Assembly (NCBI GenBank): GCA_022497155.1
Contig: MU385766.1
Span: 248,001-312,000, forward strand
From: Whalleya microplaca
Lineage: Eukaryota > Ascomycota > Sordariomycetes > Xylariales > Xylariaceae
Direction: 5' to 3'
Length of the DNA: 64,000 nucleotides
This document shows, piece by piece, positions 47,722 to 60,589 of the stretch. A program made the translations under genes and the position numbers. Numbering within the stretch: position 1 is the stretch's first letter; each line of letters starts with the position of its first letter. Below the pieces are notes generated by a model. That model made no database searches. It saw only the letters and a list, made by a program, of their open reading frames with translations, and was not told where the DNA came from.

Positions 47722-48700
47722 ATGGAAGGACCTCATGACGACGTGCTGCACAGAACACCATGCGTACAAGAAGGGCTGGGGTCATCCCCAGCTCAGAAGC
47801 ATCAGCGTGTCTCTTTTCTACCCCAGCCCGAGGTTGCTATTATTGAACGCTCTTGGGATACTACCAGCAAGATGTCAGAGCAACGGTACCAGATTTTCCA
47901 AGGCAGTGAAGTTACCAACGAGATGCTCGTTGAAGCTGCGAAACTCTTTACCGATAATTACGGTATCTGGGGAGAGCAATCGCCAAGGTCGGGTGCGTTC
48001 TGTGATATTCTAGCTCTGTCGCTTCGACTTATGTCTTCTCAGGAAAGCGAGTCACACTCAACGCCTCTCGCCTGCGGAACGACTACCTGCCCGATCATGC
48101 CAGCACCTCGTATGTCCGGGTAGTAGTCGACGGAAACCTCGCTGGAAACGCGATTGCCTGTCGTTGGAATTATGACGGCAAGACTATCTGTTGGATTACC
48201 CAACTTGTTGTTGGGAAAGACTATCGAGAGCGTGGACTTGCGACTGGCATGCTCCGGTCCCTTAGGATAGCTGCAGATGATATGTACGGTATTATCACCT
48301 CTCACCCCGCTGCCTGTCTAGCGGCTGCATCGACTTTTGGGAGTAAGTAAAATCCTTTCGTACTCAAACCTGATGCTGATGCGGGTACCTAGCTACAATT
48401 GAAAAAGTTCCGCTCGATTTTATTGTGACCAATGCCGAATCAGTCATGAAGGCTTCGCCTATATCTTATATTCAAAATGCGAAGTTGTGTGGATCCCTCT
48501 TCAACGAGGAAGATCTTACTGGGATGGTTTCAGGGGTAAATACCGAATTCTTTGTCGATCATCAGGAGCCATTAGATGCGTTGGCTTCAGTCCAAGAATA
48601 CTGGGATTGGCCACTCGGGGGGTTGCCGGATGGGCACGAATATCTTCTTCTCATGCAAGGCAAATCTCGCCGCTCGAGTTCTCGATCATCCAGACACTGA
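47722..48700 (+). CDS. GNAT-family N-acetyltransferase-like protein
   Basis: Three exons (47722-47992, 48043-48342, 48393-48700) join in phase to give 292 aa; starting at the inner ATG 47872 (MSEQRYQIFQGSEVTNEM) would give 242. The GNAT core lies in exon 2: VRVVVDGNLAGNAIACRWNY (beta strands), then WITQLVVGKDYRERGLATGM, whose R-x-x-G-x-A is the acetyl-CoA phosphate-binding motif A, then DMYGIITSHPAACLAAAS. This layout recurs in a fungal group of uncharacterised GNAT proteins. The substrate is unknown. The C-terminal third (PLDFIVTNAESVMKASPISY) fits the same group, ending in a Ser/Arg tail. The inner start would put the family block closer to the N-terminus and may be the true one. Confidence 0.75.
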
Positions 48701-49410
48701 TGGAAATAATGAGGTGCCTGTTTACTAAAAGACGGCAATGGTCATGGGTAGCTTTATAGTACTTTTCTAATTTGGTAGGGATCAAGGGGGATCAAGGGGG
48801 ATGGTTTCTAGTGAGGCCTAAGCCGCCCATACTCTAAAATATTGAGTTCATGATTATCAAGTATAAATCTTGAGGTGTGTTGGAAGGTTTTGTTTCTTGA
48901 GGTGCTAGCCTTGCAAATGTCTTTATCTATGGAAAGGGGAGAAAGGGGTGGGGGTATACAGAGGCCATCCAGCCGACCCCGTTTCTCAAGATTGATGAAA
49001 TGTCCTAAAAAAGTATCCTGTTTCTATTTTGTTTGCGTTGAGCGGTAGTCCCAAGGCTTATTCCTATTCTCGTGTACTCAACTTCCCCGTTGAATATAGT
49101 TATCCTTCGAGAGCATCTATTTCCATCTTCATATCAACTGTTTCCCTCTTAGAAACGTTAAACACGCCCTGTAAGGCTACGGGTAGTACGGGCCTATGTA
49201 TGGCCGCTGCCTATACACGTATATATAAGGGGCTCTGTCACCTTCCTATAGCTTCACACTGATCAAGTCACTATATTCCTGATTACCTTGTTCCATATTG
49301 ACGAGACCCCAATGATCGCCGTCTTGAAGCTTTATTTTCAAGGTTAAAGCGTTACTGGATGCATTTAACCATCTCGCTTTCGCCATGGTACGCACAAATT
49401 ATCCTACATA

Positions 49411-50198
49411 GCTAAGGCGGTGCTCAACCCCCACGCGCTTCTGGAGATCTCAATAACGAGAAGGGGTGACTGGCGGAGTCTTGACAACAAGTTCAAGAAT
49501 GAAGAGTTGTTATAAGATGATGCACGAGAACTTCTCGCCTTCATGGAAGACCTCCCAAGAATTCGATCCGAACATGCACACCAGACCTTCGCTTTTCTCA
49601 TATATGGTGATGCACCCCAATCTGTAAGCTACATCTGCCGTATTCTCGGTCCCCTTTGAAACAATGCCAAGTACTCAAAAAGAAGAAAGAAAGTTCTAAC
49701 TCCTATCAAGAAGCTCTTCAGGTGGGTATTCAGAAAGAAGAACAGGGGAGGACCCCATGATGACCTAGAGGATGACACAAGTATGCCTAGGTACCGGAGG
49801 CATTGTGGCAGCCTTGAGTGGGATTCTACTCATGGCGCCTACCGTCATACTACTCCTTGTGCCCATGGTCTATGCTGCATCTCTGTCGGTAGTTCTCTGC
49901 TTCGGAATAACATTCGTGGTAGCCTTGGCACTTCTTGGTAAGCAGCTCGATACGGTGCTTCAAGAGTTCTCCGCGTACAGTGCCGTATTAGTAAAGTGAG
50001 TATTGAACCTCGTATACATCCTCTTGACCTTGGTTTACAACTTCTGACTAGCTGTTTAGATATCTGGCCTATATCAGACAGGAGGAAGGTTGTAGGAGTT
50101 TTCAAAGTGAAGATTGTGATAGCTATATCAAGATAGGACAAAGTAATAAGGCGCGTAATGACTTCGTCCAGGGACAGCTGAAGCTAGGGGGTCTGTAG
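49411..50198 (+). pseudogene. DUF6594-like membrane protein, probably decayed
   Basis: The 3' part is clear. A frame from about 49772 codes three hydrophobic helices (GGIVAALSGILLMAPTVILL, then PMVYAASLSVVLCFGITFVV, then FSAYSAVLVK). It splices at 49995/50060 in phase to a last exon ending LKLGGL at 50198. Three C-terminal helices with AYxAVLV are the mark of fungal DUF6594 proteins, of unknown function. The upstream half (from about 49411, KAVLNPHALLEISITRRGDW) is in another frame and is broken by a TAA at 49513. A stop at 49657 could lie in an intron (49624-49710, with CTAAC branch site). I could not build an intact gene, so it is probably a pseudogene, though an unusual intron layout is possible. 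Confidence 0.42.
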
Positions 50199-52184
50199 AA
50201 GTGGACAGAGCCCCTCATATGTACACAGGTAGCGACCATATGTATTCCCATATCCAGTCCTACGTGCCTATTTCAGCAATATAGGCACTGTTTGATCGAT
50301 CGTTGAAAGAAGAATATACTCGTAGTTGATTTCATAGTTGCTTATACTCTCTTGACATATAGAAATTTGATAAATTGTTGCTCATATTACTCCTGGAATC
50401 TAACAATCTAGTATCAGGATGAAGGCATGAAGTCAAAATATGCAGCAATATCTTCAATATGAGTGGTCACATGCAATCAATCGAGTGATAGGGTTAATAG
50501 CCGCGTAGCGACCCCTGAATGGTAGTACAGAGATGCAGTTGGCTAGCTCTTATTTACCCTGCGTCTAGAAAGTCTTCGCTACATATGTGGAAGTACTTTG
50601 TATTCTTAGCCCCTGGATCAGCCCTACATGTACATGTTACCTCCTATTTCGAGGTCAGCGTTCACAATGAGGTCTGAATCAGTTTTAATTTTATCTCTTA
50701 ATAGTTTATCTTGTTTCTCATGATCTAAAGATCAAACGATACAGGCAAATACGCCATATATATATATAAATCCAGAGCCTTCTCAGGATACGAACCCAAG
50801 GGTCATAAAAGAAAAGTCACATACTTTCAATATGAAATGAAATTAATGACGCCTCATGAGTTGCATGGATAGAAACATAAAAAAGTTCGCTAGGATCGAA
50901 GCTAGGAAGAGTACTATTTCTCTTTCTCGTATTTTTGGACAGAACCCCAAGACATAGATGTACAAAGACTTAAGAAAACACTTTGATACTGTGTTCCATC
51001 CATGTTATGACCCCAAACTAGCAGCCTACATGTCTGAGAAGAGCGTGGCATTATCACAGCGACCACAGAAAATCACAATGCCGCGAAACTAAAATAACCG
51101 ATCTTGAGTAGACTGTGGCAAGCATATGCTAAGATCCTTCACCTAGCCCTACACCGCTCATCATTGTGGGGATCTGAGCCGCAGAGATACATGACTGTTT
51201 TACATACTGTATGTAGCAATGTAGGAACAATAGACTAACGAGATAACGTGTCTTCACTTGCATCACAGCCTAATGAGTGAGCCGCAACTCGACACGTCAT
51301 CCCTAGCTCTTGAGTGATGTTCGACATCTCGCGTAAGTTTCTTGTTGATACTTTCGGCCTCATGCATAATTGGGGTCCAAAAAGGCCAAAAAGTAGGCCG
51401 TTTGTGTCAAATTTTTCTTCATGCGTACCTTATATTACCTAACACACTAGTTTCCTATATTATGCATGCACCTATCTTGCAGATCACCATCCGGGAGGCA
51501 GGCGGACAAGATAGCATCGCAAATACCGGGACCTAAAGGCGCACTGCCACTCCATACTCATAGTAGCCGGGCAAAGTCAATATGCAGGGTTGGCACGTTA
51601 CTTGGAAGGGAGGAACTTTGTAGACTAGCTAACTCTCAACATTCCGTAGTATTCCGAAGTAAATGCAAATGCAGCTAGTGTGCTTAATCTCTGTAAGGGT
51701 TGCATACGGATGGTTGATACAAATGGATAATGGATCGTCAGAGTTGGTTGCCAACGGCTGTGTGGCTGAAGAATGATTGGTTTACCGTAAATCCGGATCG
51801 GGGCTCTAATGTATATATACAGCAACATGTGGTCTAGACATGCTAGTGATAGAACAAGGAGGGGTGGTCGTCCAAGCTTTGAGGATGAAATAGTTCAGTG
51901 AGGTTATCTGGCTATCGTTTGAGCTTCCATTTATGATTCTGCTAATACTTAACTTAGATTAGCCTAGCTAGCCCCAAGGCCTCGAATATATAATGACAAG
52001 AAATTACAGGTAGGCACAAAAGCCGGAGAAATTATCTAATACACACCGACGCAACTAGATTTCACCAGGTCCCTACAGTTTTATTATAGTGTTCAAAGCC
52101 CGGTATTTTAAACCTGTTTTTACTTTAGATCATAGTTAACATACAAGTATATGAGTGACTTAAGTAAAGTAGTGATTAGGAGAA
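50199..52184. other. Gene-free region before the AT-rich block
   Basis: About 2 kb of moderately AT-rich DNA without credible coding frames, RNA genes or repeats. It is the boundary between normal-composition DNA and the RIP block. Composition shifts sharply close to 52100-52185. Confidence 0.45.
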
Positions 52185-52375
52185 TATAAAAGGCCGTCAC
52201 GCTAAAATGTAATTTTATAATGCCAAATAAATGTTTATTTTTTAACTAAAGAAAAAAAGAAAATTAAAAAGGTATATCGATATAGCTCGAAAACATTTAT
52301 ATTAGCTCTCGAGAGCTATATTATTATATCGGTTTATAATCGCCGATATTCCTTATTACGGTATAGCCTATTATA
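52185..52375 (-). repeat. Left LTR (3' LTR of the element)
   Basis: 191 bp from TATAAAAGGCC to CCTATTATA. It aligns without gaps to the right LTR. About 19 positions differ and every one I see is a C/T or G/A transition. It contains the palindromes TATATCGATATA and AGCTCTCGAGAGCT, which may be part of the promoter. Confidence 0.88.
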
Positions 52376-52396
52376 TTATCCCCCCTTTTACTTTTT
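52376..52396 (-). other. Polypurine tract of the LTR element
   Basis: Directly inside the left LTR the plus strand reads ATCCCCCCTTTTACTTTTT, a purine run on the minus strand. In LTR elements such a tract adjoins the 3' LTR and primes plus-strand synthesis. It sets the element's orientation as minus. Confidence 0.7.
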
Positions 52397-55300
52397 GCGC
52401 GATTATATCGCGTTTTTTATACCCGAACGTAAAATATATATAAATTCTTGTTAATTATCGGCTTTTTTAGCTACTAATAGTTTATTTTATTATTAATTAA
52501 AGCCGGTTCGGAAAATAATATAAGGGTATTTTTATAAAAGAATTTTTTTATTATAAAAATTTCTAATTTTATATTATTATTAGTTAATCGAATATAAAGT
52601 AAACGCGCGTAAAATTAAAGCTTAATTTCCGCTTTTAATTAGTTCTTTATTCGGCAGTTAAATTTATTTTTAAATTAATAAGTCGATTTTTGCTTTTAAT
52701 TAATTTAAGCGTATAATTAATATAATATATAATTAGCTTTTATAATTAACTATATAATTAATCCTTTCCTAAGGTTACTTAAATATCTCAAGCTTTTTTT
52801 TCGAAATTTCTTTTTTTCTCCCTTTTTTTTTTAGGCTATTTATAAATAAAAACTTATTTCCCTAATTATTTATTTCATTTTTTTATCTTTTAATCTTTTA
52901 ATTTTCTAAATTTTTAATTTTCTAATTTTTTTATTTTTTTATTATTTAAGTTATTAATATATTCTCCTGTAATATTTTTATAATACGCCCTTTCTTTTTT
53001 GCCGCTATTTTCGCTTATTTTTACTTTCGCCGCCGCCGCTATATTTTCGTCTTGTTTTTTTTCCGGCTCTGCCGCCCCTAGGCCGCCCGTTCGCGCTACT
53101 TTTACGGCTCTCCCTTCTTTTACGCGTCGTATTTTATACCGCCCTTACGTCGGCCGTATAGCTAAAAACCCTTCCGCTTTTTATTCCGATTAAATCTATA
53201 AGTTTTTTTTTTTCTTTTAGTTTTAAAATATTTTAAATATAATGCTAACTATATTTAGCTATTTATAATATACGGTATATAAAATATATTAAAAGCTATA
53301 ACTATTTTATTATAAGTTATTTTTTGTTTTTTCCGTTCGAATATTATTTTTTAACCCCGTTTTATAATTACTTACGGGTACCGAGGTTTACTCTCTCGCT
53401 ATTACTTTAATAAAAACTTATCAAGCTTATAATAACTTAAATTTTAATAGGTTATTTATTTCTTCTGTTTTTTTATAATACTTTTATTACTTATTTTTTT
53501 TATTTAATTTTTATTACTGCTTAAAAATTAGCCGAAATATAGGCATAACGCATTATTAACGCCGCTATATATCTCGAGCGTACTAAAATAAGTATTATAG
53601 CCTTAAACTGGGCTAAGGTTTAATAATAATAAAAATAATATATAAATTTTTATTTTATTTTTCCGTAATTTTTTTTAGCTTATATATTATATAAAAATAG
53701 CTTATAGCCGCGTTTAAAAAAGTCGCTCGCCCGCTCGAATATATTATTAATAATATTAATAATATTATAATTATTACGCGTTTTATAGTAAATAATACCG
53801 GGCTTGCTACTCGTACGCGTATTTCCGTTTCCGGTTTTTTTTTTGGCTTATTTTACCCGCTTTTATTATTACTATAAACCTTTTGTTTAGGCATAGCTCG
53901 TATAACTTTCGCCCGCGCGTTTTCTTTACTCCCGTTAATATTTTTTACTATAGTTATAGCTACTTTTTTAAACTTTTTTCCGTAAAAATAAAAAAAAAAC
54001 AATAAATATAAATAAAAAAAAGGAAAACAATAAAAAAAACGAGCTAAATTATTAGCCCCCGGTTAATATAAATATGCCGCTTAGTTAAATTTACTACATT
54101 TTTCGGTTAGTTTTATAGTAATTTTAGTTATCGGTTTATTAAAAAAATTATATAAATAAAAAAAGTTATTTATTATTTATTCGGAAATAGCGTTCGCGTT
54201 ACTTATAATAATAAAAAATTTATAATTTCCCGTAATATTTTTTTATTTTATTTATATCTTTTCGTTTTTATATTTTACTAATATTTTATTAGTTATATAA
54301 TTATTATATAAATATAACTTTTGCCCTTTTTTTTATATTAATTTTTTTAAGTTTATTGTTTATTTTTATATTACTATAATTTTTTTAAAAACGGTTTATT
54401 ATTTTGGTATTTTTTAAGTTTTCGAACAGTTTTTATATTAAGGCCGTATAACTTACCTACTTTATTAATATTTATCTAGTTTTTTTTCGCCTTTTCCGCT
54501 TAATAGTTACTCGAATAATTTTTTCTATTTATTATTTTACTTTTTCCTTTTTTTTTATTTATTATAAAGAGAGGTTATATATTTTTATTTTTTTAAAAAG
54601 GTAAAAGATTATTTCTTACGTAATAAATAAACTTAATATAAAATTAGTTATATATTTCTTTCGGTATATTTAATTTTATAACTTAGGGGCTAATAACGCG
54701 CGTTATTTTATATTTAATATATAATTATACTAGTTTTTATAAGGGTTAAAGTATAAAAATATTTTTAAGCGTTAATTATATTTTATTCCTTATTCGGAAT
54801 TACTTTATAAAAAATCGCCGTTTGTTAGTTACGTTTTTTTATTATTATTACGTAATTATTATTACGGCTTATATAAATTTTATCGCTTTTTTTAAGCGCT
54901 AAATAAAAACCTCCATTTATACGTATAGTTCGGAAATAAGTTCCGGAATATATTTTATTACTAGAATAGGTTTTATATAATATTTATAAAATATAAAAAA
55001 GGGACTTAGCTTTATTATTATAATATTTCGGTTATTAATTACAAGTATCGCTTCTAATAGTAATAAGTTTTATTTAAATTAAATATATAATATAAACGCT
55101 CGAAAATATATTAATATTTTTTAGTTTGCTTATTTAATAGTTTTATCGGTTTCCGGATAAAACGTAATTAATAAACGCTACTTAATCTTTATTAATAAAT
55201 AAAGCTATTTTTAAAACTGCTTTATTTAATTAAATCTTTTATTATTAGTTATAATACGGGAAAAACTGTAATATTTTTAATAATAATTTACAAACCGTTC

Positions 55301-56287
55301 GGCATATATTTTCGCTTTTATTAAAATTATAGCCTTTAATATAACCTATTTTTTTAATTAATTAAAAATTACTATTATAAAAATAAAGTTTTATTTAAAA
55401 ACAGCTAATAAGTTAGTTATAAAATTAATAAATAGCTTATTATAAAATCGATCCGAAATAAGTAATAGTTTTAAAAACCTTTTTTTTTAATTATATTATA
55501 CTGTTTTTTTTATAAATATTATAATTTTTATAAAAGCGTTTTATAAACGCCGATATTTTAAGCTAATAAAACGTTCTCGAAAATATTACTAGTATATTTT
55601 TCCTTTTTAAATATTCTATTAAATATAAATTATAAATATTTTATATTAAAGCGGTACGAAATAACTTTTAATTAAGGATTTAAATACGTTCGCAAAAATA
55701 TAATTAACTTTTATTATCGATATTATATTCCGATAACGATATTTTTACGTTTAAGTTTTTAAAAAACGTTCGGTTTTTTTAGGTTATTACCTTTATTACT
55801 TGCACGTAATTCGGGTTTTTCGCTATTTTTATATTTTATAATAATTATAGATTTTTATATTCGAAAATTTCCTTACCTTCCGGAATATTTTATTCGTATA
55901 ATTAAATATATTTTATTTTAATAGTCCTTATTTATTTATATTTTTTAAATTATATATAAGGTAATTATTTTTTTTATAATAATTAAAATTCCCGTCCTTT
56001 ATATTTTTCGTTTTATATTTCTTATAGCAGGTTTTATTTATGCCGTAAAAAAACGTCGGGTCTAATACTTAAACGTTTAGCACGGAATTTTAATCGGAAA
56101 TTAAAACGTATTAATTCTTTTAACTAACGTATTTATCGCTTAGAAAATTTTTTAAAAGTTATAAAATATTTTAAATTTTTATAGTCAAATAAAATTATAA
56201 ATATTAAAGTTACGTTTTATAATTTCGCGTCTTATATTTATAAATAGTTTATAATTATTAGTAATTTTTTATTATAAATTTTATAAT

Positions 56288-57060
56288 TAATTTCTGCCGG
56301 GATTAAACGCCTAAAATAATAGGCTATAAGTAATAAGATCCCTCGTTTATTACGTTATAATAAGTACTTCCCGTAAGCTTATTTCGAATAGTTTGTTTCG
56401 ATTACTATCTCTCGTTCGGGGTTTTATTATATTAAGGCCGGTTTTTTTAAAAATGCTTATTTAAAGTTTTCGAATATTAGATTTTCCGAAAGCCTTTATT
56501 AAAATAGTACCTCCTTTTTTATAAGTACCGATAAAAAGGTAATAAAATTTATATAGTTTTTAATAAAATCTTAGTAAAAGTTCGTAAATCTTAAAAAATT
56601 ACAGACTTTTTTAAGCGTTTTAAAAAGCTCTTATTTTTTAATTATCTATATTTTAGCCGGATTTATATAGACTTTTTATTTTTATTTCGATAATAAATCC
56701 TAAGTATTTTATAATAATTATTACAAACTTATATTTATTTATATCTAAACTTAAGCTTATTATTTTTAAATATTTTAATATTTTTTTTACTTTATCGATA
56801 TAATTTTTTTTTATTTTAAAAAAATAAATTAATATATTATTTATATATATTAAATAAAAAATATTTAGGTATTTTTTTAACGTACCGTTTATATAACGTT
56901 AAAACGTTATAGAAATATTTGTTAGGCTAAAGGGGGTTACGAGTTATTTAAATAGCCTAAAGCGGGTATAAAAAGCCGTTTTTTATTTATTTTTTCCCCT
57001 AATTTTAATTTTATAAAAAGCCGACCTAATATTTATTTTAAAAAATTATTTTATTTCCGA
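56288..57060 (-). pseudogene. Reverse transcriptase-RNase H remnant of the Gypsy element
   Basis: Read on the minus strand, a continuous register keeps the RT order despite stops: a block with IRSAFYKIKIRGKN (about 57000-57040), LVTPFSLTN (56917-56943), then YINNILIY (56824-56847), where active Gypsy RTs have two catalytic aspartates. Both are asparagine codons (AAT), as G-to-A RIP changes predict. Further left, AYYFRRLIPAEI (56288-56324) matches the RNase H region of Gypsy pol. Several TAA codons interrupt. The remnant is catalytically dead. Confidence 0.82.
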
Positions 57061-59467
57061 AAAAGTTCTAAATATTTTTTATATAAGTAAAAGCGGGTAC
57101 TAATTCCGCTAGATAATATTATTTAATATTTTATAATCGTAATAAAAACGGAATCTGTTATTCGATTTTTGGACGAAAAATATAGGGGCTTTTGCGAGCG
57201 AGCTATTTATATAAATATACCTTTTATTTAATAGTTTAATTAGTATTTTTTATAACATTAATAATTTTTCTCGGGATATATTATATAATAGCTTTTAAAA
57301 AGCAGGTAATTTTTTGCTCGCTTTATTACGGTTTAAGTTAATCTTATAATCGGCTTTTATACGGTACGGCGGAAGATTTTTGCCTTTTTTTTTTTCGAAT
57401 AACTATTTTTAACCCTTTAATTAAAAAGAGAAATTCTTTCGAACGTTAGTTTTTTTTAAACATTAAAGCTTTATTAATATCTATTAATGTAATAATAAAT
57501 ATAGCTATTTATTAAGCTATTATTTGTTTTTTTAGCTTTTTTTATTTCCGAGTTTTTTTTATTTCTTTTGCAAAATATATCGCACTAATATAAAGCGCCT
57601 TTCGAGTTTTGCGGATTTTTATAATTTTTAAGGAGTATTTTTTCTTTTATACTCTTAGGTTTTTAGTAACTTTTATATATAATATATATTTATACGTTAT
57701 ATATATTACCCGGTTACGTTTTATTTAAAGCTTTTTTAATATTATAAGGTAATTTAGACTTAATATAATATATATAAATATTTTTAACTTATATTTATTA
57801 AAGTTAGCCTTTATATAAGTTATTTTATAAATTATATCCGAAACATTTAATCTTTTTTTGCGAGTGGCTTTTTTTACCGTTTTTTCCCGGATAAATATAT
57901 GCAGTAATTTTAGGCGTTTTACTATATTTTTGCTAATAATAATATAATATTTATATCTTAAATTTATAAAGGTTTTTATATATAATTATTAATTTAAATA
58001 TATATCGATTATAAAAAATTTTCCGTTTATAAGTTATTCGGTTATATTAATTTTTTTTACTATTATATTAAGTTTTTAAGCGCGATTTTATTTAAGAGCT
58101 ACTTGTTTTCTTATTTTTTTAGTATTTTTTTAGCTTTATTTTTTTTAGATTTATAGCTTACTATTACGTTAACTTTAATACGGGTAAATAGTTTTATAAA
58201 ATAATAGGCATATTTTTTAAATAAGTAGCTTTTTTTTTATATCGTAAGTATTTTTTACGTTTTATTTAAGCGTTTCGTTTTTCGTTCGTTACTTATTTAG
58301 CCCGTTAGTTTTTTATTAGCGCAGCTATACCGGTTATTAATATATCGCCCTTATAATTAATTTTAAGGCAATTAAAAGTAGGGGGTAATAAGCTCGGAAA
58401 AGGTAATTTATCCGGCGCGGTTTTATTTCCTAAGCTATTTTTATTATAATAAAATAGCGATTTTTTAAATCGGGCTATAATATTTATTATTTAGTAAACT
58501 TAGTTTTAGTAAATATTCGGTAGCGCTACTAAAACTAACGCATTTTTAAGTTTATTATTAATCGCTTTTTTGATAAATATAAATTTCGTTTCGTTATTTT
58601 ATATATTATTTTCTATTTTTATTAGCAGTCGCTCGAAATTAATATAAAAAAATATAAAAGTCTAATTAGCGGACTAGCGGTATTTATATAATTCGTTCCC
58701 TGCTTTAATAGTTTTATTATAGTTTTTATAAGTATTCGATAAGTATTAAAAAAAAATGCTAGATTATACGTTTTATTAGGTTTTTTTATAATATAATATA
58801 ACTTTATTATGCGTTATACGTTATTTTCGAGCCGCTTGTAAATATTATATTATTTATTTTAGTTTTTTTTATAAATTCCGTATTTTTTTAAAGCTTATAC
58901 TTTATTAACATCTTTTATACGGGATAGCGGCTACGCTTACCCCCGAACTTCTCGGGTTATAATAATAGCTTACGTTTAAGTACCGGGATTATAGTAATTA
59001 TTAGGGCGGGTGCTAGAAGTATTTAAGGGTTTTTTGACTAAGGGTTTCTTAGCTAAGAGTTTATATCTATTTAAACTAGCTATTCTTAAAGTTTTTAAAA
59101 ATCCCGAGGATTTTATGCGGGAGTATTTTTTATTATATTTATGTTTTATATAATTAATAAGTCGAGGTTTTTTTATAGCTGTATTTTTAAGACTGCTTAA
59201 CGTTATAATAATTTGTTTTATTATTTTTTTAGTCTTTATTTATAAGCCGTTTGTTTTAATTGTTATTTTTCCGAATTATTTTTTAATACCGCTTTTAATA
59301 TTACGTATATTTGTTTAAGGCGGGTGTAAATCTAGTAAACCTAAATATTTAATACTTTTACGTATTTTGCTAACGGTATTTCCAGATTGTTAAGGGGCTG
59401 TTTTAAAGCTTTTTTTGATATTTTAATTTACTTTAACACAGCTCGGGAATTAGTAAGTTAGAAAATA

Positions 59468-59658
59468 TATAAAAGGCTATTACGCTAAAATGTAATTTTA
59501 TAATGCCAAATAAGTGTTTATTTTCTAATTAAAGAAGAAAAGAAAATCAAAAAGGTATATCGATATAGCTCGAAAATATTTATATTAGCTTTCGAGAGCT
59601 ATATTGCTATATCGGCTTATAATCGCCGATATTTCCTACTATAATATAGCCTATTATA
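59468..59658 (-). repeat. Right LTR (5' LTR of the element)
   Basis: 191-bp partner of the left LTR, at the upstream end of the minus-strand element. The adjoining internal sequence (about 59430-59467) would hold the tRNA primer-binding site, but RIP has blurred it beyond identification. Confidence 0.87.
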
Positions 59659-60051
59659 AAGAAGTGTATATTATAATGTTATATATTTAAGTATATTTAT
59701 CTATATTAATAAAAGACTTAGCGTTACTTAAAGAGGGTTTTTATTACGTTATTACAGGAATTGGCTATAGTAGTAATAGTTATACCTTTTGCTTAATTAA
59801 TATAATGTAATAAAGCTGGAGATTTAAAACTACGGGAAGTATGTAGGTATTTTATATAGTGGCTACCTTACTTTACTTAATTAGTTGCGAAGTTTATACA
59901 TTACTAATTTTACGCTTTATTACCTTAGGCTAATTAAAATTAAGCTAATTAGGTTATAAGATCAGGTAAATTTATAACATTATTCCTCTCTTATAAATAA
60001 AGGCTCGCCCCGAGACTCGGATAAAAATTAAAAAAATCGGCGCCCACTTAG

Positions 60052-60165
60052 GGCCTCGAACCCAGGTGTGCTTACTATCTTAAGTGGGGCCGCAAATTTA
60101 AATAGTCTAAAACGAATGCTTTTTAAACAGTGGAGAAATACTTTCGGCTTAACTAACTACGCTAA
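60052..60165 (-). other. tRNA-like A and B box pair (possible SINE or tRNA relic)
   Basis: On the minus strand, TAGCGTAGTTAG (60154-60165) fits the A box of RNA polymerase III genes and GGTTCGAGGCC (60052-60062) fits the B box, about 90 bp apart. The B-box side also has CCCACTTA and TAAGTGGG arms (60044-60051 and about 60093-60100), forming a hairpin around it. A normal tRNA cloverleaf cannot be folded from it, so a tRNA-derived SINE or a mutated intron-bearing tRNA copy is likelier. Confidence 0.35.
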
Positions 60166-60589
60166 TAAGCCCTTAAATTAAAGGCGTAGCTAAGTTATAT
60201 AATTCGTTACTACTACTTTGCCTATATAGCTTATATAAGTACCCGTTAATCTCTCTTTTTTTTCGTCCGATATTGATTAGTTATATTCGTTATGGCAGGA
60301 GTATTATCATCCCGGTAATCTTTATTAAACCTGTTTTTTTCCGCTGCCTTAAGCTATTACCGCAGTCGTTTCGGGAGCTTTATATAATTTAAATAGGTAT
60401 TGTAATATTCCTTTAACTTAACGGCAGCGTTTTTAAAGTTTAATATATTATATTATTTTAAATCGGGGTTTTATTTACGCTACTATATTTAATATTATAA
60501 TTTTCAGTAATATAAACGGGAGATTAGGATTCGGTTTATCTCGAATTCTTTTGTTTTTAGCTCGTTTGGGTTTATTACGTTTTTAATAG

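Larger units (their letters stand above)
52185..59658 (-). mobile_element. RIP-inactivated Ty3/Gypsy-type LTR retrotransposon
   Basis: Two 191-bp direct repeats (52185-52375 and 59468-59658) flank 7.1 kb. A purine run on the minus strand next to the left repeat (AAAAGTAAAAGGGGGG, about 52380-52395 complemented) is a polypurine tract, so the element is transcribed right to left. The order of readable remnants agrees: reverse transcriptase (about 56820-57060), then RNase H (about 56290-56325) to its left. Codons are full of stops, and CpA/TpG dinucleotides are strongly depleted while TpA is common, as RIP leaves them. No target-site duplication could be recognised. Total length of about 7.5 kb is normal for Gypsy elements. 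It cannot encode working proteins. Confidence 0.88.

Noticed and set aside
50785..50810. GGTTCGTATCC-like tRNA T-arm on the minus strand
   Set aside because: No A box or pairing arms are found at the right distance, so it is not a tRNA.
52999..53193. 64-codon plus-strand frame in the AT-rich block
   Set aside because: It lies within the minus-strand retroelement; its Ala/Pro-rich sequence is the complement of a CpG-rich patch spared by RIP.
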